From Pseudomonas chlororaphis (GTDB lineage: Bacteria; Pseudomonadota; Gammaproteobacteria; Pseudomonadales; Pseudomonadaceae), in the NCBI RefSeq assembly GCF_001921865.1, contig NZ_MSCT01000020.1, positions 186,001 through 250,000 of the forward strand: a stretch of DNA of 64,000 nt. Reading direction: 5' to 3'. The position numbers were made by a program, and so were the translations under genes. Numbering within the stretch: position 1 is the stretch's first letter; each line of letters starts with the position of its first letter. A model generated the notes under the pieces. That model was not told the origin of the DNA and made no database searches. It was given only the letters and a program-made list of their open reading frames with translations. This document shows positions 43,826 through 52,881 of this stretch, piece after piece.

Positions 43826-45179
43826 CTCGATTGCCCTGCGCTTGAGCGGGCTGTTCACCCTGGTCGCCCTGCTGGTGTTCCTGCTGATCGGCGGCGCGCT
43901 CTACCAGCAGGTGGACAAGGGCCTGGGCCTGTTGCCCGAGGCCGAGCTGGACGCGCGCTACAGCGTGCTGGAGTCGGCCCTGACGCGCTTCGGCAACCCG
44001 GAGCACTGGGCCAAGATCAACAACAAGCTCAAGTTGCTCAGCGAGGAAGACAAACGCATCAGCTTCTGGGTGGTCAGCGGCGACCCCAGATACGAATACG
44101 GCAACCCCGACGAGCAGATCCGCCGCTTCGCCCAGGGCCCGCTGGGCATGCGCGACCTGACCCTGCCCGAACACCCTTACCCGCTGAAAGTGCTGGTCAG
44201 CCAGTTGCCGGCCAAGGAGCTGCGCCCGTCGCTACGGTTCCTGATCGCCATCGATACCGAGACCTTCTACGAGACCCAGCACCAGCTGTTGATTGCCCTG
44301 ATCAGCCTGGCCATCGTCGGCGTGCTGCTGGCCTCGGCGCTGGGTTACTGGGTGGCGCGCATCGGCCTCAAGCCCTTGATCGGACTTTCCGACGAGGCCC
44401 AGCGCCTGGCCCCGCCGAGGCTGTCCGGGCGCCTGCAACTGTCGTCGCTGCCGCCGGAGCTGACGCAGTTCGCCAACTCGTTCAACTCGACCCTGGAGCG
44501 AGTGGAGCAGGCCTATTCGCGCCTGGAATCCTTCAATGCCGATGTCGCCCATGAACTGCGCTCGCCGCTGACCAACCTGATCGGCCAGACCCAGGTGGCG
44601 CTGACCCGTGGCCGCTCCGCCGAGCATTATTTCGAGGTGCTGCAATCCAACCTCGAGGAGTTGGAACGGCTGCGCTCGATCATCAACGACATGCTGTTCC
44701 TGGCCAGCGCCGACCAGGGCAGCAAGGCCACCAAACTCACCAGCACCTCCCTGGCCGGCGAAGTGGCGACCACCCTGGACTACCTGGATTTCATTCTCGA
44801 AGACGCCCAGGTCCAGGTCGAAGTGCGCGGCGATGCCCAGGTGCGGATCGAGATCGCCCACCTGCGCCGGGCGCTGATCAACCTGCTGAGCAACGCCGTG
44901 CAGCACACCGCGCCCGGGCAGGTGATCCGGGTGCAGATCGAGGCCCAGGAACACCAGGTGGCCATCGCTGTGAGCAACCCCGGCCAGGCCATCGCCAGCG
45001 AGCACCTGCCGCGGTTGTTCGAGCGCTTCTACCGGGTCGACGCGTCCCGCAGCAACAGCGGCGCCAACCATGGCCTGGGCCTGGCGATCGTCAAGGCCAT
45101 CGCCCTGATGCACGGCGGCGACGTGTTCGTGCGCAGCAACGCCGGCGTGAACACCTTCGGCCTCTACCTGCCCACCTGA
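43815..45179 (+). CDS. Two-component sensor histidine kinase
   Basis: A 454-residue inner-membrane kinase: TM1 about 9-29, periplasmic sensor about 30-155, TM2 about 157-178, HAMP, dimerisation domain with H246 in VAHELRSPL, and a HATPase domain (NLLSNAVQHT, GLGLAIVKAI). The layout is that of heavy-metal-type kinases (CusS/CopS). The start is a GTG with GGAG eight bases before it, inside the regulator gene; upstream in-frame residues are the regulator's DNA read out of frame. The signal is not known. Confidence 0.9.
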   Translation: MARNSIALRLSGLFTLVALLVFLLIGGALYQQVDKGLGLLPEAELDARYSVLESALTRFGNPEHWAKINNKLKLLSEEDKRISFWVVSGDPRYEYGNPDEQIRRFAQGPLGMRDLTLPEHPYPLKVLVSQLPAKELRPSLRFLIAIDTETFYETQHQLLIALISLAIVGVLLASALGYWVARIGLKPLIGLSDEAQRLAPPRLSGRLQLSSLPPELTQFANSFNSTLERVEQAYSRLESFNADVAHELRSPLTNLIGQTQVALTRGRSAEHYFEVLQSNLEELERLRSIINDMLFLASADQGSKATKLTSTSLAGEVATTLDYLDFILEDAQVQVEVRGDAQVRIEIAHLRRALINLLSNAVQHTAPGQVIRVQIEAQEHQVAIAVSNPGQAIASEHLPRLFERFYRVDASRSNSGANHGLGLAIVKAIALMHGGDVFVRSNAGVNTFGLYLPT

Positions 45180-45318
45180 CGCTCCCACAACAAGTGCACG
45201 TCAACTATTGCTTTTGCAGTAACAGTCCTTATCCTGTTCGGCGCTTTTTCCGGTGGCCTTGAAACTATATTTTTGTCGCACCTAATTTGAACTTGCTCTG
45301 CAAGAAGGTCTTCAGAAA

Positions 45319-45543
45319 ATGTCCACCAGCATGGGTATTGCCAGCGCGTTTGTTTTGTCCTCCCTGTTCTTGGCCCCTCTGGCCATGGCCGAAGAATCGC
45401 AGTCTTTCGTTGCGCACAACGCCGCACGCGCCGCTGCCTTCCAGGACGCCCAGGAAGCGCTGGCCGCCCAACGACAGAACCGCGAACAGGCGCAGAAGAT
45501 TACCGCTGAACAAGGTCAGCCCGACGATCAGAAAGACAGTTGA
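45319..45543 (+). CDS. Small exported protein, Gln/Ala-rich
   Basis: A 74-residue precursor with a signal peptide ending APLAMAEE (about residue 24) and a short hydrophilic mature part rich in Ala, Gln and Glu (EALAAQRQNREQAQK), likely a single helix. The function is unknown. It lies 139 bases behind the kinase gene and before a terminator. AAGAAGG upstream is a plausible ribosome-binding site. Confidence 0.6.
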   Translation: MSTSMGIASAFVLSSLFLAPLAMAEESQSFVAHNAARAAAFQDAQEALAAQRQNREQAQKITAEQGQPDDQKDS

Positions 45544-45605
45544 TCGCCACTACCGACTCGTTTCCCTCGACAACTTCTCTGCTCTAACCCTGGAGTAAGT
45601 TGTCT

Positions 45606-45635
45606 TAAAGCCGCTGCTACAGCGGCTTTTTTTTG
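45606..45635 (+). terminator. Rho-independent terminator
   Basis: AAAGCCGCTG-CTA-CAGCGGC followed by a run of eight T. It ends the transcript of the small exported protein gene. Confidence 0.9.
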
Positions 45636-45733
45636 CCATGTAGAACCGACTGTTTCATTCGTTTCATCCACAACAAGAAACACCCGATTCAACAATAACA
45701 ACGATCATCATTCATCCAAGGAGCGCTTTACCG

Positions 45734-47053
45734 GTGAAGGTTTCATCCACACTCAGCCCGCTGTTCGTTGCAATGGCTGCAACGATCGTCCCCTGCGTCC
45801 AGGCCGCCGAACCGGCCAGCCCCGAAGGCTTCGTCGAAGGCGCCAGCCTCAAGCTCAACGCCCGCAACTACTACATGAACCGCAACCGCCATCAGCAGGC
45901 CGACGACAACATTGAATGGGGCCAGGGCTTCCTGGGGATCTTCGAGTCGGGTTACACCCAGGGCACGGTCGGTTTCGGCATCGACGCCAACGCCATGCTC
46001 GGCCTGAAACTCGACGGCGGGGGCGGCACCGACGGTTCGAGCATCCTGCCGATCAGCGACGGCAACGGCAAAGCGCCGACAGCGTTCTCCACGGCCGGCG
46101 CGACCCTGAAAATGCGCGCCTTCGACACCGAGCTCAAGGCCGGCGACCTGTTCCTCAACAACCCGGTGATCGCCGGCGGCCAGAGCCGCATGCTGCCGCA
46201 GACCTTCCGCGGCGTCAGCCTGACCAATCACAGCTTCGACGGCTGGCTGCTCGAGGGCGGCCAGGCCAGCTTCACCAAGCTCTATAACCAGAGCGGCCAC
46301 CAGCGCATCGGCACCGCCTACGGCAAGCTGGCGGACGGCGATGAGAGCCGACACCTGAACTGGGCCGGCGTCGCCTGGAGCGGCATCAGCGGGTTGACCA
46401 GCAGCCTGTACGCTTCCGAGCTCAAGGACATCTGGAACCAGTACTACTACGACCTGGACTACACCTACGCGGTCAACGAGCTGATAACCCTGAACCCGGG
46501 CCTGCACGTCTACCACACCCAGGACACCGGCGACGCCCTGCTGGGCGACATCGACAACAACACCTACAGCCTGCATTTCACCCTGGGGGTCGGCAACCAC
46601 AGCGTCACCGCTGCCTACCAGCGGGTGAACGGCAATACCCCGTTCGACTACATCAACCAGGGCGACAGCATCTACCTGGACAACTCCCAGCAGTACTCGG
46701 ACTTCAACGGCCCCAACGAGCGCTCGTGGAAGCTCAAGTACGCCTACGACTTCGCCGGCCTCGGCCTGCCGGGCCTGACCTCGGCGCTGTCCTACTCGCG
46801 CGGCGAGCTGGACCTGACCCAGGTCGATCCGCACAGCCGTGGCTATGCCAACTGGTACAGCGCCGACGGCGAGCATGCCAAGCACTGGGAGCGCGACCTG
46901 GACCTCAAGTACGTGGTCCAGGGCGGCAAGGCCAAGAATCTGGCGGTCCGCCTGCAGTGGGCCACCAACCGCGGCGGCAACGGCTATGGGGCACTGGACA
47001 ACGACACCGACGAGTACCGGGTGATCGTCGATTACCCGCTCGATGTGTTCTAA
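45734..47053 (+). CDS. OprD-family outer-membrane porin
   Basis: A 439-residue precursor with a signal peptide (cleavage after PCVQA, about residue 24) and an 18-strand-type barrel sequence: alternating aromatic/polar strands, YMNRNRHQQADD and GFLGIFESGYTQGTVGFGIDANAM at the N-terminus, which is the OprD/Occ hallmark. It allows uptake of small nutrients such as amino acids or carboxylates. The C-terminal strand ends in a phenylalanine (YPLDVF), as needed for BAM-dependent insertion. The start is GTG; AAGGAG lies upstream at rather long spacing. Confidence 0.93.
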   Translation: MKVSSTLSPLFVAMAATIVPCVQAAEPASPEGFVEGASLKLNARNYYMNRNRHQQADDNIEWGQGFLGIFESGYTQGTVGFGIDANAMLGLKLDGGGGTDGSSILPISDGNGKAPTAFSTAGATLKMRAFDTELKAGDLFLNNPVIAGGQSRMLPQTFRGVSLTNHSFDGWLLEGGQASFTKLYNQSGHQRIGTAYGKLADGDESRHLNWAGVAWSGISGLTSSLYASELKDIWNQYYYDLDYTYAVNELITLNPGLHVYHTQDTGDALLGDIDNNTYSLHFTLGVGNHSVTAAYQRVNGNTPFDYINQGDSIYLDNSQQYSDFNGPNERSWKLKYAYDFAGLGLPGLTSALSYSRGELDLTQVDPHSRGYANWYSADGEHAKHWERDLDLKYVVQGGKAKNLAVRLQWATNRGGNGYGALDNDTDEYRVIVDYPLDVF

Positions 47054-47065
47054 GCGCGCATAAGC

Positions 47066-47099
47066 AAAAGGCCAGCATCATTTTGCTGGCCTTTTTTTT
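47066..47099 (+). terminator. Rho-independent terminator of the porin gene
   Basis: AAAAGGCCAGCA-TCATT-TTGCTGGCC followed by eight T, 13 bases past the porin stop codon. Confidence 0.92.
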
Positions 47100-47203
47100 G
47101 CCTGGGATTTATACATGCGCCCGTAGGCGCGATCGGCCTCTGCAACTCTGCTCGCTTCACCCGGAAACAGCCTTACAACGTACCTACCGCAGAAGCCAGA
47201 ACC

Positions 47204-48694
47204 ATGAGTGTGAGTAGTGCGACACCCCGCAACACGACCACTTTGACAGGGTCGGAAAGGATACTGATTCTTGGTAGCTCATTGATGGTCATCTCCATCC
47301 TGAGCATCGTGACCTTCTTGCTGATTCGCGAACGTGGCAGCGCCGAAATGGCAGCCACCCGCGCGGCATCCAATATCGTGCAATTGATCGACGCCGACGT
47401 GCTGCGCAACGTCGAGCTGTACGATGTGTCCCTGCTCGGCCTGATCAGCGCCGCGCAACGCGAGGACTTGAAACAGGTCTCGCCGACCATCCGCCATATG
47501 GCGCTGTTCGATCGGGCCAGCGCTGCGCCCTACAAGGGCAATATCCTGCTACTCGACGCCCGCGGCGATGTGCTCGCCGACTCCGCCTCGGTCGAACCGC
47601 GCCAGGGCAACTTCTCCGATCGGGAGTACTTCAAGGCTCATGTAAGCGATCCCGATCCGAGCATGATGATCAGCCGGCCCTTTCACGCTCGCCCTCCCGA
47701 ACTGGATTGGCGCATCAGTTTCAGCCGACGGGTTTCCGGCGAGCACGGCGAGTTTCTCGGCGTGGCCGAGGCGGCCATGCGCCTGGATTACTTCAACCAA
47801 CTGTTCAAGAGCCTGAACATCGGCCGCGACAGCTCGATCAACCTGATCAGTCGCGACGGCATCCTGCTGGCCCAGGAGCCGCCGCGGCCCGAGAACCTGA
47901 TCGGCCAGGACTTCAGCCAGCGCCCCAATTTCATCCGCATCCTGGAGGAAGGCAACGGCAGCTTCAAAAGCGTTTCCAGCACCCAGCAACCACGCCTGTA
48001 TACCTTCTCCCAGGTCGGCAACCTGCCGCTGATCGTGATCGTGGCGCTCTCCAGCAACGAGGTCTTCGCCTCCTGGGAACGTACCGCGCTGGTGGTCGGC
48101 GGCGCCACCGGTGCGCTGTGCCTGAGCCTGTTGTGGTTGACCTGGCTGCTTTGCCGGGAACTGCGGCGCCGCCAGAGCGCCGAACAGGAACTCGCGCAAC
48201 TGGCCGCCACCGATGCCCTGACCGGCCTGGACAACCGCCGCAGCCTGGATCAGACCCTGACCCGCGAATGGGCGCGCGCGCAGCGCACCCACAACCCGCT
48301 GTCGCTCCTGATGCTGGATGTGGATCACTTCAAGGCTTTCAACGACCGCTACGGCCATCCGCGGGGCGACGAAGCCCTGCGTCTCGTCGCCCGGGTGATC
48401 AGCGACACCATTCGCCGCCCCGGCGATCTGGGCGCGCGCTACGGCGGCGAAGAGTTCGCCGTGGTCCTGCCCGAAACCGGCAACGAAGGCGCCCGGCGCA
48501 TCGCCGAACAGATCCGCCTGGCGGTGGAAGGTTTGCCGCCGATCCGGGAAGGCGCTTCGCCGATCACCATCAGCATCGGCCTCGCTACCTGTTCCGGCCC
48601 GTCGAAGTCCAGCCTGGAAGAACTGTGCTCGACAGCAGACAAAGCGCTGTACCAGGCCAAGACCGAGGGGCGGAACAGGGTGGTGACGGGCTGA
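47204..48694 (+). CDS. Membrane diguanylate cyclase (Cache-like sensor + GGDEF)
   Basis: A 496-residue protein: TM1 about 19-41, periplasmic dCache-like sensor about 45-290 (NFSDREYFKAH, GVAEAAMRLDYF), TM2 about 294-317, and a GGDEF domain with the active-site GGEEF at 414-418 and an intact inhibitory RxxD site (RPGD, 405-408). There is no EAL domain, so it should make cyclic-di-GMP under product inhibition in response to a periplasmic ligand. It is monocistronic. Confidence 0.93.
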   Translation: MSVSSATPRNTTTLTGSERILILGSSLMVISILSIVTFLLIRERGSAEMAATRAASNIVQLIDADVLRNVELYDVSLLGLISAAQREDLKQVSPTIRHMALFDRASAAPYKGNILLLDARGDVLADSASVEPRQGNFSDREYFKAHVSDPDPSMMISRPFHARPPELDWRISFSRRVSGEHGEFLGVAEAAMRLDYFNQLFKSLNIGRDSSINLISRDGILLAQEPPRPENLIGQDFSQRPNFIRILEEGNGSFKSVSSTQQPRLYTFSQVGNLPLIVIVALSSNEVFASWERTALVVGGATGALCLSLLWLTWLLCRELRRRQSAEQELAQLAATDALTGLDNRRSLDQTLTREWARAQRTHNPLSLLMLDVDHFKAFNDRYGHPRGDEALRLVARVISDTIRRPGDLGARYGGEEFAVVLPETGNEGARRIAEQIRLAVEGLPPIREGASPITISIGLATCSGPSKSSLEELCSTADKALYQAKTEGRNRVVTG

Positions 48695-48761
48695 GAAAGT
48701 CAGGCAGGAACAGCCCGGTGGCGGTCAGTGGCTAGCACTGCCGACACCCAGGCAAGACCTG

Positions 48762-49109
48762 TCACTTCACTTTGCAGGAAAGGGTTTTACCCTGGATTGT
48801 GTCTTTCAGGTCCATCCAGTCAATCTTGCCGGACCACAGGTATTGCCCCGAGGCATAGATGGCGCCGCTGGCCGATACGGTTCTGACGAAGACCAGTTCG
48901 CCCTCCCCCTCCACTGGAACGATCGCCAGCTGGTTACTGCCCTTGTCGAAGTACTTGACGCCGATCTGCTTGTCACCGCAGACATAGGTACGGTCTGTCA
49001 CTTTCAACTCCCCTTTTCCAGGAAGCGGCACTGCGTCAGCAGCGGCATTGGCCACGCCCACCACGCCGAACAGTGAAGACAGGAAAACTACGCTCAGCAC
49101 TTCTTTCAT
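48762..49109 (-). CDS. MliC/PliC-like lysozyme inhibitor
   Basis: A 115-residue precursor with a signal peptide ending GVANA (about residue 21). The mature part has the MliC signature: YVCGDK near the start, FVRTVSASGAIYASGQYLWSGK and a C-terminal CKVK cysteine that pairs with the first. The family blocks C-type lysozyme in the periplasm. It lacks a lipobox, so it is a soluble periplasmic form. The ATG at 49109 has AAGGA eight bases upstream, whereas an ATG three codons earlier would abut that site. Confidence 0.82.
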   Translation of the reverse strand: MKEVLSVVFLSSLFGVVGVANAAADAVPLPGKGELKVTDRTYVCGDKQIGVKYFDKGSNQLAIVPVEGEGELVFVRTVSASGAIYASGQYLWSGKIDWMDLKDTIQGKTLSCKVK

Positions 49110-49258
49110 TTTGCTCATCCTTATCAATAACAATCACGGTCATATGTCACGCATCAAATGTTATATAGTAACAAAAACGAAATTCAAGCACTCGCCTACG
49201 CCGTTTGTCGCCCGGGCAAAAGCCCCCCGTTTGACCCCGCGATGTACGGTACAGGCAT

Positions 49259-49290
49259 AAAAAAAGGCCACCCGAAGGCAGCCTTTAAAA
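49259..49290 (-). terminator. Rho-independent terminator of lpxC
   Basis: On the minus strand AAAGGCTGCC-TTCG-GGTGGCCTTTTTTT: stem with a stable TTCG loop and T-tract, just past the lpxC stop. Confidence 0.88.
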
Positions 49291-49312
49291 ACTAAAGAAA
49301 AGAGAGTGTTAC

Positions 49313-50224
49313 TTACACGGCCGCAACCGGACGCATGTAAGAGATCGGTGCGGTGCTGGCATCTTCGAAGGTCACGACTTCCCAAGCGTCTTTCTGCTCA
49401 ATGAGCTTGCGCAGAAGCTGGTTGTTCAGTGCATGGCCCGACTTGAAGCCTTTGAACTCACCTATCAGGCTGTTGCCCAGCAGGTAGAGGTCACCAATTG
49501 CATCGAGGATCTTGTGCTTCACGAATTCGTCTTCGTAGCGAAGACCGTCTTCGTTCAGTACGCCATCCGCGTCGACCACGATGGCATTTTCCACGCTGCC
49601 GCCGAGTGCGAGGTTGTGCTTGCGCAGGTACTCGATGTCACTCATGAAACCAAAGGTACGGGCGCGGCTGACTTCTTTTACGAACGAAGTGCTGGAAAAG
49701 TCCACGCTTGCACTCTGGGTGCGGTCACGGAAAACCGGGTGATCGAAATCGATCTCGAAGCTCACTTTAAAACCGTCGAAAGGCACGAAAGTGGCGCGCT
49801 TGTCGCCGTCTTCCACCGTCACCTCACGCAGGATGCGGATGAACTTCTTGGCTGCGTCCTGTTCTTCCAGGCCGGCAGATTGAATCAGGAATACGAAGGG
49901 TCCAGCGCTGCCATCCATGATCGGGACTTCGGACGCGGAGAGCTCGACGTAGGCGTTATCGATGCCCAGGCCAGCCATGGCCGAGAGCAAGTGCTCCACC
50001 GTGTCCACTTTGGTGTCACCGTTGACCAGCGTGGTCGACATAGTGGTTTCACCAACGTTTTCCGCGCGAGCAGGAATCTGCACCACAGGGTCCAGGTCGG
50101 CACGACAAAACACAATGCCGGTGTCGACAGGCGCAGGCTTGAGGGTCAGGTAAACCTTTTCCCCAGAGTGCAGGCCTACACCTGTGGCACGGATAATATT
50201 CTTCAGGGTGCGTTGTTTAATCAT
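49313..50224 (-). CDS. lpxC: UDP-3-O-acyl-N-acetylglucosamine deacetylase
   Basis: A 303-residue zinc enzyme, the committed step of lipid A synthesis. The zinc ligand histidine is in VDTVEHLLSAM, with KHKILDAIGDLYLLG (the His and Asp ligands) and GHALNNQL (catalytic histidine). Length and sequence are standard for Pseudomonas. It is last after the dcw cluster, 112 bases past ftsZ, and has its own terminator. Confidence 0.98.
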   Translation of the reverse strand: MIKQRTLKNIIRATGVGLHSGEKVYLTLKPAPVDTGIVFCRADLDPVVQIPARAENVGETTMSTTLVNGDTKVDTVEHLLSAMAGLGIDNAYVELSASEVPIMDGSAGPFVFLIQSAGLEEQDAAKKFIRILREVTVEDGDKRATFVPFDGFKVSFEIDFDHPVFRDRTQSASVDFSSTSFVKEVSRARTFGFMSDIEYLRKHNLALGGSVENAIVVDADGVLNEDGLRYEDEFVKHKILDAIGDLYLLGNSLIGEFKGFKSGHALNNQLLRKLIEQKDAWEVVTFEDASTAPISYMRPVAAV

Positions 50225-50336
50225 GGCTTGGGCCGCTTCAGCGCAAATTGCGAACTGGTATCAACAAAGGCTGGCGATAATAGCAGACCAGACCTTTGCT
50301 GAACACCAATCACCCTAATACCCCTGATACATTCCA

Positions 50337-51533
50337 TCAATCGGCCTGGCGACGCAGGAAAGCCGGGATGTCCAGATAGTCCAGATCATCTTGCGGATTC
50401 AGCTTCGCCGCGGTCGCAGCGCTGGCCTGGGCCTGGTTGCGCATGACGGTTGGACGGTCCAGGTCGCGGTAGTTCACCGACGGCAGTTCCTGACGGGCAG
50501 GCGCTGGCGCTTGAGCCTGGGACGAGGCCATGGTGGTTTGCACGGTGTTGTCGATGACCTTCACAGGCTTCTCGATTTTCGCGCCCAGACCGGTGGCAAC
50601 CACAGTCACGTGCAGCTCGTCGCGCATGTCCGGATCAATAACGGTACCGACCTTGACCATCGCGTGCTCGGAAGCGAAGGCTTCGATGATGCTACCCACG
50701 TCGGAGTACTCGCCCAGGGACAAGTCGGGACCGGCGGTGATGTTCACCAGGATGCCGCGTGCGCCTTGCAGGTTCACGTCTTCCAGCAGCGGGTTGCGGA
50801 TCGCCGCCTCGGTGGCTTCACGTGCACGGTTAGGACCGCTGGCGCAGCCAGTGCCCATCATCGCCATGCCCATTTCGCTCATCACGGTACGCACGTCGGC
50901 GAAGTCGACGTTGATCATGCCCGGACGCTTGATGATGTCGGAGATACCGCGAACGGCACCGGCCAGAACGTCGTCGGCCTTGGCGAAAGCCGACAAGAGG
51001 CTTGCGTCCTTGCCGAGGATGGTCAGCAGCTTTTCGTTGGGAATGGTGATCAACGAATCGACGCTTTCGCTCAGCGCGCGGATGCCTTCATCGGCGATCT
51101 GCATGCGCTTGCGGCCTTCGAACGGGAACGGACGGGTCACCACCGCAACGGTGAGGATGCCCATTTCCTTGGCCACTTCGGCGATGATCGGCGCAGCACC
51201 GGTACCGGTACCACCGCCCATGCCAGTGGTGATGAACACCATGTTGGTGCCCGCCAGCACTTCAGCGATGCGCTCGCGGTCTTCCAGGGCGGCTTGGCGG
51301 CCGACTTCAGGATTGGCACCGGCACCCAGCCCCTTGGTCACGCCGGTACCCAGTTGCAGGATGGTCCGCGCGCCGATGTTTTTCAGCGCTTGAGCATCGG
51401 TGTTGGCGCAGATGAACTCGACGCCTTCGATATTGCTCTTGACCATGTGATTGACGGCGTTGCCGCCACCACCGCCCACACCGATAACCTTGATCACCGG
51501 GCTTGCGGGGACGTTGTCTACGAGTTCGAACAT
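50337..51533 (-). CDS. ftsZ: Cell division protein FtsZ
   Basis: A 398-residue tubulin-like GTPase. GTP-binding GGGGNAVNHM at the N-terminus and the tubulin signature GGGTGTGAAP near 105-114 are intact. The C-terminal peptide DYLDIPAFLRRQAD binds FtsA and ZipA, after a Gln/Ala-rich linker. It forms the Z ring. It lies 73 bases past ftsA, giving room for the usual local promoter. Confidence 0.98.
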   Translation of the reverse strand: MFELVDNVPASPVIKVIGVGGGGGNAVNHMVKSNIEGVEFICANTDAQALKNIGARTILQLGTGVTKGLGAGANPEVGRQAALEDRERIAEVLAGTNMVFITTGMGGGTGTGAAPIIAEVAKEMGILTVAVVTRPFPFEGRKRMQIADEGIRALSESVDSLITIPNEKLLTILGKDASLLSAFAKADDVLAGAVRGISDIIKRPGMINVDFADVRTVMSEMGMAMMGTGCASGPNRAREATEAAIRNPLLEDVNLQGARGILVNITAGPDLSLGEYSDVGSIIEAFASEHAMVKVGTVIDPDMRDELHVTVVATGLGAKIEKPVKVIDNTVQTTMASSQAQAPAPARQELPSVNYRDLDRPTVMRNQAQASAATAAKLNPQDDLDYLDIPAFLRRQAD

Positions 51534-51606
51534 TTTCCCTCTCCTTTCATTTCTCTAGTTTTTTCGCCTACTGCCTACAACGGTGTAACGGTGTTGCGGT
51601 AAATCT

Positions 51607-52866
51607 TCAGAAGTTGCCCTGCACCCAGCTCTTGATGCGATCGAGCAAGGCGGCCTTCGGTTCGTCGCTGCTGTAGTTGTCCCGGCTGCCGATGCCGGAG
51701 AACGAGATACCGTCGGACTGTTTCTGCAGCCCGTACAGCAGCAAGCCCACGCCGGTGGAATAGATTGGGTTGCGCACCACGTCGGACAGGCCCTTGACGG
51801 TGTGCGGCACGCCCAGGCGGACCGGCATGTGGAAAATTTCTTCGGCCAGTTCGACCGCGCCTTCCATTTTCGAAGTACCGCCGGTCAGCACGATGCCGGC
51901 CGGGATCAGGTCTTCGTAGCCACTGCGACGCAGCTCGGCCTGGATCAGGGTGAACAGCTCGTCGTAACGCGGCTCGACCACTTCGGCCAGGGCCTGGCGG
52001 GACAGCTCGCGCGGCGGACGGTCGCCGACGCTCGGCACCTTGATGGTCTCGCCGGCACCGGCCAGCTTGGCCAGGGCGCAGGCGTAGCGGATCTTGATTT
52101 CCTCGGCGTACTGGGTCGGCGTACGCAGGGCCATGGCGATGTCGTTGGTCACTTGATCGCCGGCGATCGGGATCACCGCGGTATGGCGGATCGCGCCTTC
52201 GGTGAAGATCGCGATGTCGGTGGTGCCGCCGCCGATGTCCACCAGGCACACGCCCAGCTCTTTCTCGTCGTCGGTCAGCACCGAATAGGCCGAGGCCAAT
52301 TGCTCGAGAATGATGTCGTCGATTTCCAGGCCACAGCGACGCACGCACTTCTCGATGTTCTGGGCGGCATTCACCGCGCAGGTCACCACGTGCACCTTGG
52401 CTTCCAGGCGCACCCCGGACATGCCCAGGGGCTCGCGCACGCCTTCCTGGTTATCGATCACGTAATCCTGCGGCAAGGTGTGCAGCACCCGCTGGTCGGC
52501 CGGGATCGCCACGGCCTGCGCCGCGTCGAGCACTCGCTCCAGGTCCGCCGAGCTCACTTCGCGATCGCGGATCGCCACGATGCCGTGGGAGTTCAGGCTG
52601 CGGATGTGATTGCCTGCCACGCCGACGAACGCCGAGTGGATACGGCAACCGGCCATCAGTTGCGCCTCTTCTACCGCGCGCTGGATCGACTGGACGGTGG
52701 ACTCGATATTCACCACCACGCCCTTCTTCAGGCCACGCGATGGATGGGTGCCGATACCGACGATTTCCAGCGTGCCATCGGCCGCGACCTCGCCTACCAG
52801 CGCCACCACCTTGGAGGTGCCGATATCCAGACCGACGATCATTTTGCCGCTTTGCACGTTTGCCAT
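51607..52866 (-). CDS. ftsA: Cell division protein FtsA
   Basis: A 419-residue actin-like ATPase: LDIGTSKVVALVGE phosphate-1 motif, CLVDIGGGTTDIAIF phosphate-2, GIVLTGGTSKM adenosine motif, and a C-terminal amphipathic helix (AALLDRIKSWVQGNF) that tethers the Z ring to the membrane. It follows ftsQ by 15 bases. Confidence 0.98.
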   Translation of the reverse strand: MANVQSGKMIVGLDIGTSKVVALVGEVAADGTLEIVGIGTHPSRGLKKGVVVNIESTVQSIQRAVEEAQLMAGCRIHSAFVGVAGNHIRSLNSHGIVAIRDREVSSADLERVLDAAQAVAIPADQRVLHTLPQDYVIDNQEGVREPLGMSGVRLEAKVHVVTCAVNAAQNIEKCVRRCGLEIDDIILEQLASAYSVLTDDEKELGVCLVDIGGGTTDIAIFTEGAIRHTAVIPIAGDQVTNDIAMALRTPTQYAEEIKIRYACALAKLAGAGETIKVPSVGDRPPRELSRQALAEVVEPRYDELFTLIQAELRRSGYEDLIPAGIVLTGGTSKMEGAVELAEEIFHMPVRLGVPHTVKGLSDVVRNPIYSTGVGLLLYGLQKQSDGISFSGIGSRDNYSSDEPKAALLDRIKSWVQGNF

Positions 52867-52881
52867 GGGTACTGCCTCTTC

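Noticed and set aside
39949..43845. A 1298-residue open frame on the plus strand overlapping the RND genes
   Set aside because: It is an out-of-frame reading of the adaptor and pump genes, full of Arg/Pro/Gly with no domains; such frames are common in GC-rich DNA.
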